NCBI GenBank assembly: GCA_020050835.1
Contig: JAGVKB010000038.1
Coordinates: 22,271-86,270, forward strand
Length of the DNA stretch: 64,000 nt
Direction: 5' to 3'
DNA from: Candidatus Obscuribacterales bacterium
GTDB taxonomy: Bacteria; Cyanobacteriota; Vampirovibrionia; Obscuribacterales; Obscuribacteraceae
Part shown: piece by piece, positions 16,723 to 28,300 of the stretch
Position numbering within the stretch: position 1 is the first letter of the stretch
Layout of the letters: every line of letters starts with the position of its first letter
Program-made: the position numbers and the translations under genes
Notes under the pieces: generated by a model
Seen by the model: only the letters and a program-made list of their open reading frames with translations
Database searches by the model: none
Told to the model about the DNA's origin: nothing

Positions 16723-19700
16723 ATGTTGGAGCGAGTGTTCGGGTTGGGAGTCGTCGCATTGGCTACGGTCAGGACGACCGATGGCGGGCTCACGCCAAAT
16801 GTCGCAGTGCCGGTAGCTGCCACCAGAGCCGGTGGCATCGGCTGTATTGATTTGGAGTTTACCAAAGAGCCGGAGTCGCTCATAGGTGCTCTGCTGGAGA
16901 TGCGGCGGCTCTGCGCCGGACCATATGGGGTTAAACTAAGTGTTAACCAGCTCGCAAAGGCTGAGGCGCTGCTTGACATTTTGGCCGGCGAGCAGCCTGC
17001 GCAACAAAATCTTGTCGTGCTCAGTTTGAGCTCTTCGGAAGTTGATGAAAGTCGCTTGCGCAATGCGGTGGACGCGCTTCACAAGCGCAACCTGCGAGTC
17101 TTCGTCCAGGCTGTCGCTGTCAATGAAGCCGTTCTTGCTCAGCAGTGTGGAGCCGATGCCGTAATTGCCAAAGGCAACGAGTCGGCCGGGCGAGTCGGCG
17201 AAGAGACAACCTTCGTCTTGTTGCAACATTGTGCCGGCAAAGTGACCATTCCGATCTGGGCGCAGGGTGGCATCGGTTTGTATTCGGCGGCGGCCTGCCG
17301 AGTGGCCGGGGCGGCTGGCGTTGTGCTCGACGCTCAGCTCTTGCTGACACGCGAGTCGGCACTATCTGCCGCCGAACGAAGCAAGGTGGCCAGAATGGAC
17401 GGCACCGAAACCATCTGCTTCGGCAGTCGGCTAGGTGAATCGTTTAGATTCTTTGCCCAGCCCGGATCGCCGGTGCTGGAGTCAGTCTCCAAAGAGGTCC
17501 GCCAGCTGGAGGCTAAGCTCGACGAATTGGGATTGGACGCGGTACGGAATCGCTGGTGCAATGCCGTCTCAGCGCTGGCAGGAGATAGTCCGAGCAAGCG
17601 ACTCAATCAAGATAGCATCTGGCTGGTCGGGCAAGATGTAGCTCTGGCTGCCAAGCTTTCCGAGCGATTCTCAACTGTCGCTGGCATCATCAAGGCGTTG
17701 CGGAATTCGGCGCACGAGTATCCGAAACTGGCTGGAAAGTTGCGACCGCTGGCACCGGGGTCCAGCCTTGCCCAAAGCCATGGCACTAAGTATCCAATTG
17801 TCCAGGGAGCGATGACGCGCGTGAGCGATCGCGCCGAGTTCGCCTTCAACGTCGGCGATCATGGCGGATTGCCGTTTCTGGCGCTTGCTTTGATGCGCGG
17901 CGCCGAAGTGGAGAAGTTGCTCTCCCAAACACGGGAAAAGATGAAGGAGCTGCCCTGGGGAGTAGGAGTGCTGGGCTTCGTTCCGCGCGAATTGCGCCAG
18001 GAACAGCTCGAGGTCATCTTGCGCTATAAGCCTCAATTCGCTTTGATCGCCGGCGGCCGGCCGGATCAGGCCAAGCTGCTCGAAGAGCAGGGGATCAAGA
18101 CCTATCTTCACGTTCCTTCGCCATTCCTTTTGAGATCCTTTATCGAAGCCGGCTCGAGACGGTTTATCTTCGAAGGCCGGGAATGCGGTGGGCACGTCGG
18201 TCCACGCTCGAGCTTCATACTCTGGGAAGCGATGATTGCTGAGCTGCTCTCCTGCCTCAAACCGGGGCAGGATGCTTCGGATATCCATGTGCTTTTGGCG
18301 GGAGGAGTCCACAATGGGCTTTCATCGGCGATGGCGGCCGCGATGGTGGCACCGCTGGTGGAGCGCGGCGTGCAGGTAGGAGTGCTGATGGGCACAGCTT
18401 ATCTTTTCACCAGCGAAGTCGTGTCATCCGGAGCGATTGTTAAGAAGTTTCAGGACGCAGCGCTCGGTTGCGAGCGTACCGTACTCTTCGAAACTGGACC
18501 CGGACATGCTATTCGCTGCATCGATTCACCTTACAGAACGGTTTTCGATCAACGCGCTCGTGACCTGGAGAAGCAACAGAGAACGCGCGACGAGATTCGT
18601 GAAGAGCTCGAATTGATGAATCTCGGACGGCTGCGGATCGCCAGCAAGGGAACCGGCCGTGGCAGCAGCGTTGCCGCAAGTGCGGTGCCCGGAGAGATTA
18701 ACATCGTTTCGGACGAGCAGCAATGGTCAGACGGAATGTACATGATCGGACAGGTCGCTGCCTTACATCAAAAGGTGCTGTCAATCGCCGATCTGCACCG
18801 GCAAGTTTCGCAGGGTGCTACCGATATACTCGATTGGATGCTGGCTGCTGAACGAGAGAGCGCTACGGTCGAACGACCCAAGAACGAAGAAGTAGCCGTG
18901 ATTGGCATGGCTTGCCTCTTTCCAAAGGCCGGAGATCTCGACGAATACTGGCAGAACATCGTCGATCGTGTCGATGCAATTGGCGAAGTTCCTTTCGATC
19001 AGTGGGATTGGCGGAACTTGTATGATTCCGATCGATTTGCCAGGGATAGGGTTTATTCGAAGTGGGGCGGATTCCTGGGTGAGATCGCCTTCGATCCGGC
19101 TCGCTGGGGGATCCCACCCAGCAGTGTGCCGTTCATAGATCCAATGCAGCTGCTCTTGCTCGAGATTACCAGAGCGGCATTGTCCGATGCTGGTCTGGAT
19201 GGTCAGAGCTTGCCGAAAGAACGCACGTCGGTAGTGCTCGCCAATGCCGGGCACGGTCCGATTACGGCTGACTACATCTTGCGTTCGATGCTCGACTGGA
19301 AACTGGCGGACCTCGATCCGCTTCTCAAGGAGAAGTATCGTTCGAAATTGCCGGAGTGGACGGAGGATTCATTCCCAGGTTTGCTCGGCAATGTCGCCGC
19401 CGGCCGAATCGCCAATCGGTTCGACTTCGGCGGTATCAATTTCTCAATCGATGCGGCCTGCGCCTCTTCGCTGGCAGCGTTGTACGTAGGCATGAACGAG
19501 TTGCGTTCTGGCAAAAGCGACGTCGTGATGCTGGCCGGCATCGACACGCACAATCAGCCGATCGACTACTTGAGCTTCAGCAAGACGCATGCCTTGTCTC
19601 CACGCGGGCGATGCCGCACCTTTGATGCAACCGCCGACGGTATCGTGATCAGTGAAGGGGCGGCTGTATTGGTACTCAAGCGATTGAGCGATGCCGAGCG

Positions 19701-22700
19701 CGACGGTGATCGCATCTACGCGCTATTGAAAGGAGTGGGCGGCTCGAGTGACGGAAGAGATCTCAGTTTGACCGCTCCCAGAAAGGCCGGGCAAGTTCTG
19801 GCGATTGAAAGAGCGTATCAAGACGCCCAGGTTTCTCCGCGCAGTGTTGAATTGATCGAGGCCCATGGGACCGGCACCATTGTTGGTGACAGGACCGAGA
19901 TGGAAGCGCTCGGCGAGACATTGGAGAATGCTGGTGCCGAGCCTCAGTCTTGTGCGGTGGGCTCCGTAAAAACGATGATTGGGCATACCAAAGCTGCAGC
20001 TGGTCTGGCTTCATTGGTCAAAGTGGCGAAGGCGCTTTATCACCAGGTGCTTCCCCCCACAATTGGAGTAGAGAAGCCGAATCCCGCTTGTAAATTCGGA
20101 ACTGGCCCGCTCTATATCAACTCGACGACCAGACCTTGGTTTAAATCGGCTCTCAATCGGGGCTTGCCAAGACGGGCCGGTGTTAGCGCGTTCGGGTTTG
20201 GTGGCACCAACTTTCACGTAGTGCTCGAAGAGTACAAAAATTCCGCTGTTCCGGCAGAAAAACCTGCCTCACAGAGATGGCCGGCTGAGCTGTTTCTCCT
20301 GCGCTGCTCGAGCAAGGAGCAGCTGTTGCGGCGGCTCGAGGAGCTGAACAAACAGGCTCAGGAGTCGATAGACCGGGCTGACCGCTGGCAATACGCATCT
20401 CCTTCGACCGAAGGTAAGAGACGAAAGTCGCTGGCGACCCTGGCTTTCCAAAATTATCTCCAGGCTGCAAACAGTCCCAGCGACAAGCGGAAAGACGAAG
20501 TTTCGCCGAGCACTCATTTGCATCTGGCGATTGTCGCTACGTCCTTGGAGGATTTGAAAGAGAAGATAGCCAGGACGCTTGCTGCCATTTCGCAAGCAAA
20601 CGCTGCTGAGCTGAAGGACCCGCGCGGCATTTATTTGACTAATGTCTCGGCGCAAGCGTCCGGTCGTGTGGCCTTTCTCTTCCCTGGTCAAGGCTCGCAG
20701 CATGTGGACATGCTCGCGGACCTCTCCTTGCAGTTCTCGGAAGTGCGTGATGCGATAGCACAGGCCGACCAACTGCTCGCTTCGCGCTTCGACAGAAACT
20801 TGAGCAGTTTTATTTTCCCGCCTCCGGCTTTCGAAGAGACGGAGAAGAAAAGGCAGCAGACCGAGCTAAACAATACCCATGTCGCCCAACCGGCGATCGC
20901 CGCTGCCGACCTCGGAATTTGGCGGCTGCTGAGCTCCTTGCAGATAGTGCCGGATATGATGGGCGGGCACAGCTTCGGAGAGTACGTCGCTCTTTGTGCT
21001 GCCGGTGCTTTCTCGGCAAATGATCTGATCGATATTGCCGAACAGCGTGGGCGCATTCTGGCGCAGTCGAATTCGCAACGCCCCGGTATGATGGCGGCGG
21101 TTTCAGCCGGGCGCGATCAGATTGAACAACTGACGTCGGCGGTGGCCGGAGTGCATCTGGCAAATGTCAATTCGCCGAATCAGTGCATTATCGCCGGGGA
21201 GCTTTCGGCGATTGAGTCGGCTGTCGCCAAGCTTACCGAGCAGGGAATTCGTTGCCGGGAGATTGCCGTGTCGGCTGCCTTTCATTCACCACTGATGGTG
21301 GCAGCACAGGAGCCGCTAGGCCGGTGCCTGGCCAAAGTACCAATGCAAGCGCCGACAGTTGCGGTCTACTCCAATTCAGACGCGGACAGCTATTTGGAAT
21401 CAGCAGAGTCGGTAGCCTCGCGCTTGGTTCGGCACCTCGTGCAGCCTGTTCAATTCTGTCAAGAGATTGAAAGGATGTACGAGCAAGGAGCGCGCACCTT
21501 TGTCGAAGTCGGACCGAACTCGGTGTTGACCGGGCTGGTGGAGGCGACTCTGAAGGGCAAGCCTCATTCCGCGGTATCCATGGACAGGAATGGCAGACCC
21601 GGTCTAGTTCAGCTGCTTCATGCCTTAGCTGAGCTCTTCTGCGGTGCCGTGTCTCTCGATATCGGGCGTTTGTTCCGCGGACGTTTCGACGAGCGGGCGG
21701 AGCTGTCCGTCATTGAATGGCAAAAGTCGGAATCGAATGGCGATGCCGGCCAGAAGCCAGGTATGCGAAAGATTTACATGATCAACAGCTCGAGTGTCAG
21801 GGCGCCGGGGGATAAGAGCAATTCAGCGTTGTCTGTGGTGAGCGCAGAACGTTCAGATAAAGGAGTGAAGATGCCCGAAAAGAAGACTGAACATGTCAAT
21901 TCCGGGATACCGTCCGGACTTTCCGGAGCTGATGCAAAGTCTAAGCCAGCGCAGCTGGTGCACGATGATGGTGCAAGCATTCCCAATCAGCAGGCACCCG
22001 AGCCCGCTTACAGTGCAGTAGCCCAGGTATCTTCAACGTCAATTCCGCGCTTGCAGCCAGCGAGTCGGTCAGTCGAGCAAGTCATGCTCGAATTTCAGCG
22101 CTCGATGCTGCAGATGACCGAAACCTTTCTAACCACTCAGCAGAATGTCATGCTGGCTTACTTGCAGTCCGGTGGAGCCACAACCGGACTGGCAGCACCG
22201 CCGGCCGAGCTTCGTCCGGAGATGCGACTGCCGGTCGAGGCTTTCCGCTTTGAGCAAGCGTCTCGACTGGAGAACCAATTGGCTTTACCAAAGGCAATGG
22301 CGTCGGCTGAAATGGCAAGCGTGCCGGCCAATCAGATTGCCAAGCTGGAAGTTCAGCCGGCGGCCGCAGTAAGCCAGGTCGAAAGCCTGAGCCAACCGAC
22401 CTCGACTCCGGTTGAGCCGGCGGTAACCTCAGCGATGCTGATCGCTAGTTTGCTCGACATTGTCAGCCAGAGAACCGGCTATCCTCACGAAATGCTAGAT
22501 CCAAATCTCGATCTCGAGGCTGATTTAGGGGTTGATTCAATTAAAAGGATTGAAATCCTTAGCGGCTTCCGAAAGTTGCTACCGGAAAGCAAACAGGCTC
22601 AGATCGAAGGCAGCATGGAAAAGTTGGCTGGCATCAAGACTCTTAAAGGGATTATGGATTGGATTCGCTCCGAGTTCGATGGTGGCAGCGCTCAAACCAG

Positions 22701-25332
22701 CGCAGCGAGCCAACCCTTAACGCTCTCCTTCGATCCGGTTGTGGAGCCGGCAGAATTGCCCACTGAAAAGTCAGGTGCTGCGGCGCTTAGTACAGTAAGC
22801 CGCGGGCTGGTAAAGGTAGTTTATCCGCCAACCGCTCCGGTGCTTCCGTTTGCCCCGCCCGGGGTAGTGTTGGTGATTGACGATGAGACCGGCGCCGGCG
22901 CGCTGATCGAGCGTAGCTTGAAAGAACGCGGTTTGACCGCCGTTCTGGTCAGACATCGCCCAACGGAATTTCAATCAGATCGCCAGATTTATAGTGGAGA
23001 TCTCTCGGCGGAGCAAGCGGTCAAGGAGCTGGTCGCGGCTGTCCGTGCGGAGTTTGGACCGGTCGGCGCCTTGATTTACCTGCTTGGTTTGCACCCTGAT
23101 GCCGAGGCGGAAGCCACCAGGAGTCTTTTCCTGTTAGCTCGTGAAGCTAATGGCGACCTACAAAGGATGCCGTCCGCTTCGGCCAAGTCTGGCCGAACAG
23201 CTGTGTTTGCAGTGACCTCGCTAGGCGGTGAATTCGGTGCCGGCCCTAACGGCGTCTGTGGTAAGAGCGCTCGCGCTTCCGTCACCCAGCCGGGAGTAGT
23301 AGGTGTTCTCAAGTCGATCGCCAAAGAGTGGCCAGGCTGTTTCTGTCGAGTTGTCGATTGCGATTACGCCGCGGACTCCGGTGAAATCGCCGGTCAGGTT
23401 CTCGAGGAATTGGACTATGGCGACAGCTTCGTGGAGATTGGCTACGCCAACAAGAGACGCCTTACTCTGGAAGTGAGCGCAGCGCCGATTGCCGAGCGAA
23501 AGCTAGAGCAATCAGCGAATGGGGCAACCCCAATCAATCAATCTTCGATCATTCTGGTGACCGGCGGTGCGCGCGGTATCACCGCTCAAATCTGCCTGGC
23601 GATCGCCAAGCAGTTTAAACCGACCCTGGTGTTAGTGGGCAGATTGCCGCGTCCGCAAGCTGAAGATCCAGCTTTCGCTGGGCTGACTTCGCCCAGAGAG
23701 CTGAAGGCCGCCTTAATCGAGCAGTTAAGACGGGACTCCAAGGAAGTTTCAGTTTCGCTCGTAGAGCAATCGTATAAGAGGGTTCTGCGCGAGCGCGAGA
23801 TTCGCGCCAACCTGGCGAAAATGGTGGAGCTTGGTGCGCGCGTTCACTATTACTCGGTGGATGTGCGAGACGACCGCGCTTTCGGAGAGACAGTCGATGC
23901 TATCTATGAAGCATTCGGTCGAATCGATGGTGTGATCAATGGTGCCGGTATCATTGAAGACGCGTTGATCAAAGATAAAAGTTTGGCTTCTTTTGAGCGA
24001 GTAATTGACACGAAAGTCAAGGCTAGCCTGACGTTGCTCAATAAGCTGCAGCTGGAGCAGCTGCGATTCTTTTACCTGTTCTCATCAGTGGTTGGAAGAA
24101 CCGGTAACGCTGGTCAATGCGATTACGTCGCCGCTAACGAAATAGTGAATAAGCTCGCACTGGAGTTGGACAAATTGGTCCCGGGACGCGTCGCCTCGCT
24201 GATGTGGGGACCATGGCAAGCCGGGATGGCTCCTCCGGAGTTGGAGGCGGTCTTCGCCAGCCACGGCTGGGCGATGATCGATCCAGAGCGCGGGTGCCAG
24301 GCATTCATCGACGAGCTTGCCTGTGGGCGGAAGGGAGAGATTGAGGTCCTTTTGGTTGGCAAGCCGGTGTCGACCGGTCAGCTGCCGAGCCCGACTGGAG
24401 CAAGGATGCATCAGAGTGCTGTCACTGTCGAGCCATCAGGAGAACATGTCTTTCGAATTACTTTGGAGCCCAAGGTCGATCTTTATCTCAACGATCACAA
24501 ATTCGACGACATTCCCGTGATGCCGATGGCCTTTGCCTTGGAAATGATGGCGCAAGCAGCGGCGAGTATCTATCCTGATCTGAAGCTCGCCCGTGTGCAC
24601 AATCTGGAGATACCGGCTGGCATCGTCTTTGATACCGGATCCAAGCAGATGGCGATCACCATTCAGGAAGAAAGTCGAACCGAGCAGCAGATTTTTGTCC
24701 GGGCGGCTGTCACTACCGGTAGTGCGCAGCGGCGCACCCACTTCAGAGCGACTTTCGAGTTCGTGCAAGACCAATCGCCGCAGAACATCGATGCGCTCCC
24801 TGAATTTGCCAGATTTCCGCTCACCGGTACCGGTTCTCTTCCTTTGGAGCAATCTGAGAAGGGCTTGCCGAGCGTGGAGCACATTTATCGGGAATGGCTG
24901 TTTCACGGGCCAATCTTCCAGGGCATCGTCTCTATCCAGGCAATGGGTGCAAACGGTATAGTGGGAGAGGTGATTCCATCCACTCCCTCACAATGTCTCT
25001 CTGTCTACAACCACGAGAGTTGGATCATCGACCCGATCTTGTTGGACAGTGCGATGCAGCTTGCCGGTGTCTGGGCTAGAAATTACATGGACATCACGGT
25101 TCTGCCGACCGGCATTAGAGTTTTGCACCTGGTCAGCCAGCCGGGCGATGATCGATTGTCGGGCCGAGTATTCATACCCGATAAAATGAGCCACAATGAG
25201 CTCTTGTGTAACCTCATGGTCTGCAATTCGGATGGCAAGGCCGTACTTGTCCTTGAGGGATTGGGCGGGATCGGTAGTAAGACTCTCAATCGATTAGGTG
25301 TTCAGGGTGGCACAGCCAAGGCTGTAAGATGA
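16723..25332 (+). CDS. Giant polyketide/fatty-acid synthase: NPD-NPD-KS-AT-ACP-(psiKR)KR-DH
   Basis: A 2869-aa multidomain synthase. Residues about 5-310 and 335-640 are two tandem nitronate-monooxygenase/FabK-like TIM barrels (compare PfaD); the second keeps FEGRECGGHVGPR and LLAGGVHNG. KS spans about 720-1160 with an intact triad: Cys913 (DAACASSL), His1048 (EAHGTG), His1088 (GHTKAAAG). AT spans about 1310-1640, with FLFPGQGSQ and Ser1417 in GGHSFGEYV. A Pro/Ala/Gln linker with a short coiled-coil-like stretch precedes one ACP (about 1905-1985; Ser1939 in GVDSIKRIE). Then come a structural and a catalytic KR (VTGGARGI near 2277; SSVVG...Y...N) and a double-hotdog DH (about 2575-2850; YLNDHKFDD, DPILLDSAMQ). 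The order matches PfaA and enediyne synthases. The ATG at 16723 has an AAAGG site 10 bp upstream. The stop overlaps the next start. Confidence 0.92.
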   Translation: MLERVFGLGVVALATVRTTDGGLTPNVAVPVAATRAGGIGCIDLEFTKEPESLIGALLEMRRLCAGPYGVKLSVNQLAKAEALLDILAGEQPAQQNLVVLSLSSSEVDESRLRNAVDALHKRNLRVFVQAVAVNEAVLAQQCGADAVIAKGNESAGRVGEETTFVLLQHCAGKVTIPIWAQGGIGLYSAAACRVAGAAGVVLDAQLLLTRESALSAAERSKVARMDGTETICFGSRLGESFRFFAQPGSPVLESVSKEVRQLEAKLDELGLDAVRNRWCNAVSALAGDSPSKRLNQDSIWLVGQDVALAAKLSERFSTVAGIIKALRNSAHEYPKLAGKLRPLAPGSSLAQSHGTKYPIVQGAMTRVSDRAEFAFNVGDHGGLPFLALALMRGAEVEKLLSQTREKMKELPWGVGVLGFVPRELRQEQLEVILRYKPQFALIAGGRPDQAKLLEEQGIKTYLHVPSPFLLRSFIEAGSRRFIFEGRECGGHVGPRSSFILWEAMIAELLSCLKPGQDASDIHVLLAGGVHNGLSSAMAAAMVAPLVERGVQVGVLMGTAYLFTSEVVSSGAIVKKFQDAALGCERTVLFETGPGHAIRCIDSPYRTVFDQRARDLEKQQRTRDEIREELELMNLGRLRIASKGTGRGSSVAASAVPGEINIVSDEQQWSDGMYMIGQVAALHQKVLSIADLHRQVSQGATDILDWMLAAERESATVERPKNEEVAVIGMACLFPKAGDLDEYWQNIVDRVDAIGEVPFDQWDWRNLYDSDRFARDRVYSKWGGFLGEIAFDPARWGIPPSSVPFIDPMQLLLLEITRAALSDAGLDGQSLPKERTSVVLANAGHGPITADYILRSMLDWKLADLDPLLKEKYRSKLPEWTEDSFPGLLGNVAAGRIANRFDFGGINFSIDAACASSLAALYVGMNELRSGKSDVVMLAGIDTHNQPIDYLSFSKTHALSPRGRCRTFDATADGIVISEGAAVLVLKRLSDAERDGDRIYALLKGVGGSSDGRDLSLTAPRKAGQVLAIERAYQDAQVSPRSVELIEAHGTGTIVGDRTEMEALGETLENAGAEPQSCAVGSVKTMIGHTKAAAGLASLVKVAKALYHQVLPPTIGVEKPNPACKFGTGPLYINSTTRPWFKSALNRGLPRRAGVSAFGFGGTNFHVVLEEYKNSAVPAEKPASQRWPAELFLLRCSSKEQLLRRLEELNKQAQESIDRADRWQYASPSTEGKRRKSLATLAFQNYLQAANSPSDKRKDEVSPSTHLHLAIVATSLEDLKEKIARTLAAISQANAAELKDPRGIYLTNVSAQASGRVAFLFPGQGSQHVDMLADLSLQFSEVRDAIAQADQLLASRFDRNLSSFIFPPPAFEETEKKRQQTELNNTHVAQPAIAAADLGIWRLLSSLQIVPDMMGGHSFGEYVALCAAGAFSANDLIDIAEQRGRILAQSNSQRPGMMAAVSAGRDQIEQLTSAVAGVHLANVNSPNQCIIAGELSAIESAVAKLTEQGIRCREIAVSAAFHSPLMVAAQEPLGRCLAKVPMQAPTVAVYSNSDADSYLESAESVASRLVRHLVQPVQFCQEIERMYEQGARTFVEVGPNSVLTGLVEATLKGKPHSAVSMDRNGRPGLVQLLHALAELFCGAVSLDIGRLFRGRFDERAELSVIEWQKSESNGDAGQKPGMRKIYMINSSSVRAPGDKSNSALSVVSAERSDKGVKMPEKKTEHVNSGIPSGLSGADAKSKPAQLVHDDGASIPNQQAPEPAYSAVAQVSSTSIPRLQPASRSVEQVMLEFQRSMLQMTETFLTTQQNVMLAYLQSGGATTGLAAPPAELRPEMRLPVEAFRFEQASRLENQLALPKAMASAEMASVPANQIAKLEVQPAAAVSQVESLSQPTSTPVEPAVTSAMLIASLLDIVSQRTGYPHEMLDPNLDLEADLGVDSIKRIEILSGFRKLLPESKQAQIEGSMEKLAGIKTLKGIMDWIRSEFDGGSAQTSAASQPLTLSFDPVVEPAELPTEKSGAAALSTVSRGLVKVVYPPTAPVLPFAPPGVVLVIDDETGAGALIERSLKERGLTAVLVRHRPTEFQSDRQIYSGDLSAEQAVKELVAAVRAEFGPVGALIYLLGLHPDAEAEATRSLFLLAREANGDLQRMPSASAKSGRTAVFAVTSLGGEFGAGPNGVCGKSARASVTQPGVVGVLKSIAKEWPGCFCRVVDCDYAADSGEIAGQVLEELDYGDSFVEIGYANKRRLTLEVSAAPIAERKLEQSANGATPINQSSIILVTGGARGITAQICLAIAKQFKPTLVLVGRLPRPQAEDPAFAGLTSPRELKAALIEQLRRDSKEVSVSLVEQSYKRVLREREIRANLAKMVELGARVHYYSVDVRDDRAFGETVDAIYEAFGRIDGVINGAGIIEDALIKDKSLASFERVIDTKVKASLTLLNKLQLEQLRFFYLFSSVVGRTGNAGQCDYVAANEIVNKLALELDKLVPGRVASLMWGPWQAGMAPPELEAVFASHGWAMIDPERGCQAFIDELACGRKGEIEVLLVGKPVSTGQLPSPTGARMHQSAVTVEPSGEHVFRITLEPKVDLYLNDHKFDDIPVMPMAFALEMMAQAAASIYPDLKLARVHNLEIPAGIVFDTGSKQMAITIQEESRTEQQIFVRAAVTTGSAQRRTHFRATFEFVQDQSPQNIDALPEFARFPLTGTGSLPLEQSEKGLPSVEHIYREWLFHGPIFQGIVSIQAMGANGIVGEVIPSTPSQCLSVYNHESWIIDPILLDSAMQLAGVWARNYMDITVLPTGIRVLHLVSQPGDDRLSGRVFIPDKMSHNELLCNLMVCNSDGKAVLVLEGLGGIGSKTLNRLGVQGGTAKAVR

Positions 25333-28300
25333 GCCCTTTCGACGATCGCGACAAGCGCCATCTTAAGAAGGGCCGTCAGGTTGCCATTGTCGGAATGTCT
25401 TGCTTGTTTCCCGATGCGCCAGACCTCGCCTCGTTCTGGCGCAACGTCGTCTCCGGTAAGGACTCGATTCGTGACGTCTCGCCGGACGAATGGGATGAAG
25501 GAGTCTATTTCTCCCGGTCGCCGCAAAGCTTCGAGCAAAGTTACTGCAAACGGGGAGGTTTCATCTCCGATCTCGCTTACTTCGATCCGCTCAAGTACGG
25601 CGTTATGCCGAATGCGCTGCCGGGGGCAGATGCCGATCAGTTCCTGTCCTTGCGGGTGGCGGCTGAAGCGTTGGCTGATGCCGGGTATTACGATAAATCG
25701 TTTGACGGCGAGCGCGCGGAGGTAATTCTCGGTCGGGTCTCGGCGCCTGGTGCCGGCGCTATGAATATGATTCAACACGGCCAAACGCTCGAGCAAATGT
25801 TGGCGGTAGTCGCTCGTGTGCGTCCTGATCTCGACCGAGCGAGTCTGGACCAGATCAGAGCCAGTCTGAAAGATTCTTTGCGCCCCTGCAATGCCGATAC
25901 CATTCCTGGTGTCATGCCGAACATTCTAGCGGGAAGAATAGCCAGTCGCCTGGGTATTCGCGGACGAAGCATGATCCTCGATGCCGCCTGTGCATCGTCT
26001 TTGATCGCGGTTGAAACCGGTGTGCGTGACCTTGCTTCCGGCGCCTGCGACATGGTCTTGGCCGGCGGGCTGCATGTCAATTCTTTTGCCTGTTTCTATC
26101 AAATGTTTTGTGGTTTGGGAGCGCTGGCGGCATCCGGACAGATCCGACCGTTCGATCAAGATGCAGATGGAACATTGCTCGGTGAAGGGATCGGTATTGT
26201 CGTATTGAAGCGCCGAGAGGATGCCGAGCGAGACGGCGATCGTATCTATGCCGTCATAACCGGTGTCGGTACATCTTCGGATGGCTACGGCGGCAGCGTC
26301 GTCGCTCCGTCGCTGGAAGGGGAGTCGCTGGCCCTCAAGCGAGCCTATGAGATGGCTGATGTTTCGCCGCGCACGATCGCCTTGCTCGAGGCGCATGGAA
26401 CCGGCACGCCCGTCGGCGATGTCATTGAATTGCGGGCGATTGAAAAGGTGTTTCAATCAAAGGACCTTGCCATCTCCAAGGAAGCCGGCTCCGGTTCGGC
26501 CCTCGAGTTAGACAGCAAATGGTGCGCAATTGGATCTGTCAAATCGATGATCGGTCATTGCCAGGCTGCATCTGGAGTAGCCGGGTTGATTAAGGCGGCT
26601 TTGTCGCTTCATTACAAATTGCTTCCGCCCACCTTAAATGTCAAACAGCCGACCGATCAGATTGATTGGGAGCGCTTCCCTTGTTATATCAACAATCGAG
26701 CACGGCCGTGGATTCATCCTGTGATCGCCTGCGAGCAGGAGCATCCACGCCGAGCAGCAGTAAGCGCCTTTGGTTTTGGTGGAGTCAACGGTCATGCCGT
26801 GCTCGAGGAGTACGGCGGAGCGCCTGAATCACAGGGAAGCAACCTGCATACTGCTTGGGATACGGAGCTGTTTACCTTTCAGGGTGAATCGCTCGCCGAT
26901 CTTGCCGGCCAATTGGAAAGGCTGGCCGTCTCGCTGGCTGGTCGCAACAGTCTGGTCTTGAAGGATATTGCCTGGACCGTTAATAGCCGGACTCGGCAGC
27001 CTGTCACGAGCGCAAGCGGGTACAGAGCGGCGATTGTGGCTGGCTCAGTTCAGGAGCTAGCAAGCAAGCTTGAATCCTTAAGGGAGAGTTTGTCCGGGTC
27101 ACAGGCTACCGGCAAGGGAGTCTATCTCGCAGTAAGCGGGCTAGAGACCGACGGGCAGCTAGCATTTTTGTTGCCCGGCTTGGGTGCGGCGTATCCCAAT
27201 ATGCTGGCTGACCTTTGCATCCACTTCCCTGAAGTGCGATCCGTTTTTGATTTCGTGGACAGGCTCTCGGTCAAGCTCGGCGACAGCGTGCTGCCGAGCA
27301 GCAGAATCTTTCCACCACCATCTTTTGGATCGGCTGCCGGCATTCAGGATGTTTTGTCGTTGGCAACAGCTGATTCGGCGGTGGTGCTTGTCCTGATGGC
27401 TGAGTGGGCGCTGTTTACCCTGTTGTCGAATCTAGGTGTCAAACCAGATACGGTAATGGGATGCAGCACCGGTGAGTTTGCTGCTCTAGCCGCCAACGGC
27501 GCGATTGATATCAACGAAGCCGCTGAGCTCTTTTATCGCTTGAGCACCACGCTTGCTCGGTCCTTGCCTGAAGAGCGACTGAAGAATCTGCGTTCGATCA
27601 AGGTAGCGGCAAGCTCCGACAGTTTGGCTGACTTGTGGGTCGGACTGCCGGAAAAGGTATATTTGAGCGCCGATCTCACTTACACTCAGGCGATCGTTTC
27701 GGGCAGTGAGCTGGCGATTGAGGCGGCTTGCCAGCGGCTGAAAGCTGCTGAAATCGACTTTACGAGATTGCCGATCGCCATTCCGTATCATACGCCGCTG
27801 GTGGCGAACATACTGGATAAGCAAGAGAACGAGCTGTTGAGCTTGCCGATTGCAGGACCGTCCTTGAAGTCCTGGTCGTGCTCGATTCCTGGAACTTATC
27901 CCGCTGGCTCCGAAGCGATTCGAGAGATTGCAACTGAATTGTTCGAGCGACCGATTCAGTTGCGCCGCACGGTCGAAGCGATGTATGCCGATGGCGTTCG
28001 TTGTTTCGTAGAGGTAGGTCCGAAAGGGAATCTGACTGAACTGGTGAAAGAGATCTTGGGCGACCGGCCTCATTTTTCGATGGCATCAAACGTACCAGGT
28101 GTCTCTTCAATTACCCAGCTTCATCATCTGCTGGCGGCGTTGTTCTGCCAGGGACGAAATCTAGATCTCGATTACCTCTATCGTCGCCGTAGCCCGACAA
28201 AGCTGGACCTGGACAGCGCTACCGATTCAGTCGTCAGTAGCCCGAAAGGAATACGGCTGGCGATGTCATTTCCGGAGTTCAAGCTTGATGCGTTTCCGGA

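Noticed and set aside
25320..25340. A frameshift splitting one synthase gene into two
   Set aside because: The junction is a clean ATGA overlap between complete domains, typical of translational coupling, not of a broken gene.
25329..26830. Reading the second synthase's KS as a chain-length factor, as in PfaC
   Set aside because: Its active-site Cys221 and both His residues (356, 410) are present, so only the AT-like domain is degenerate.
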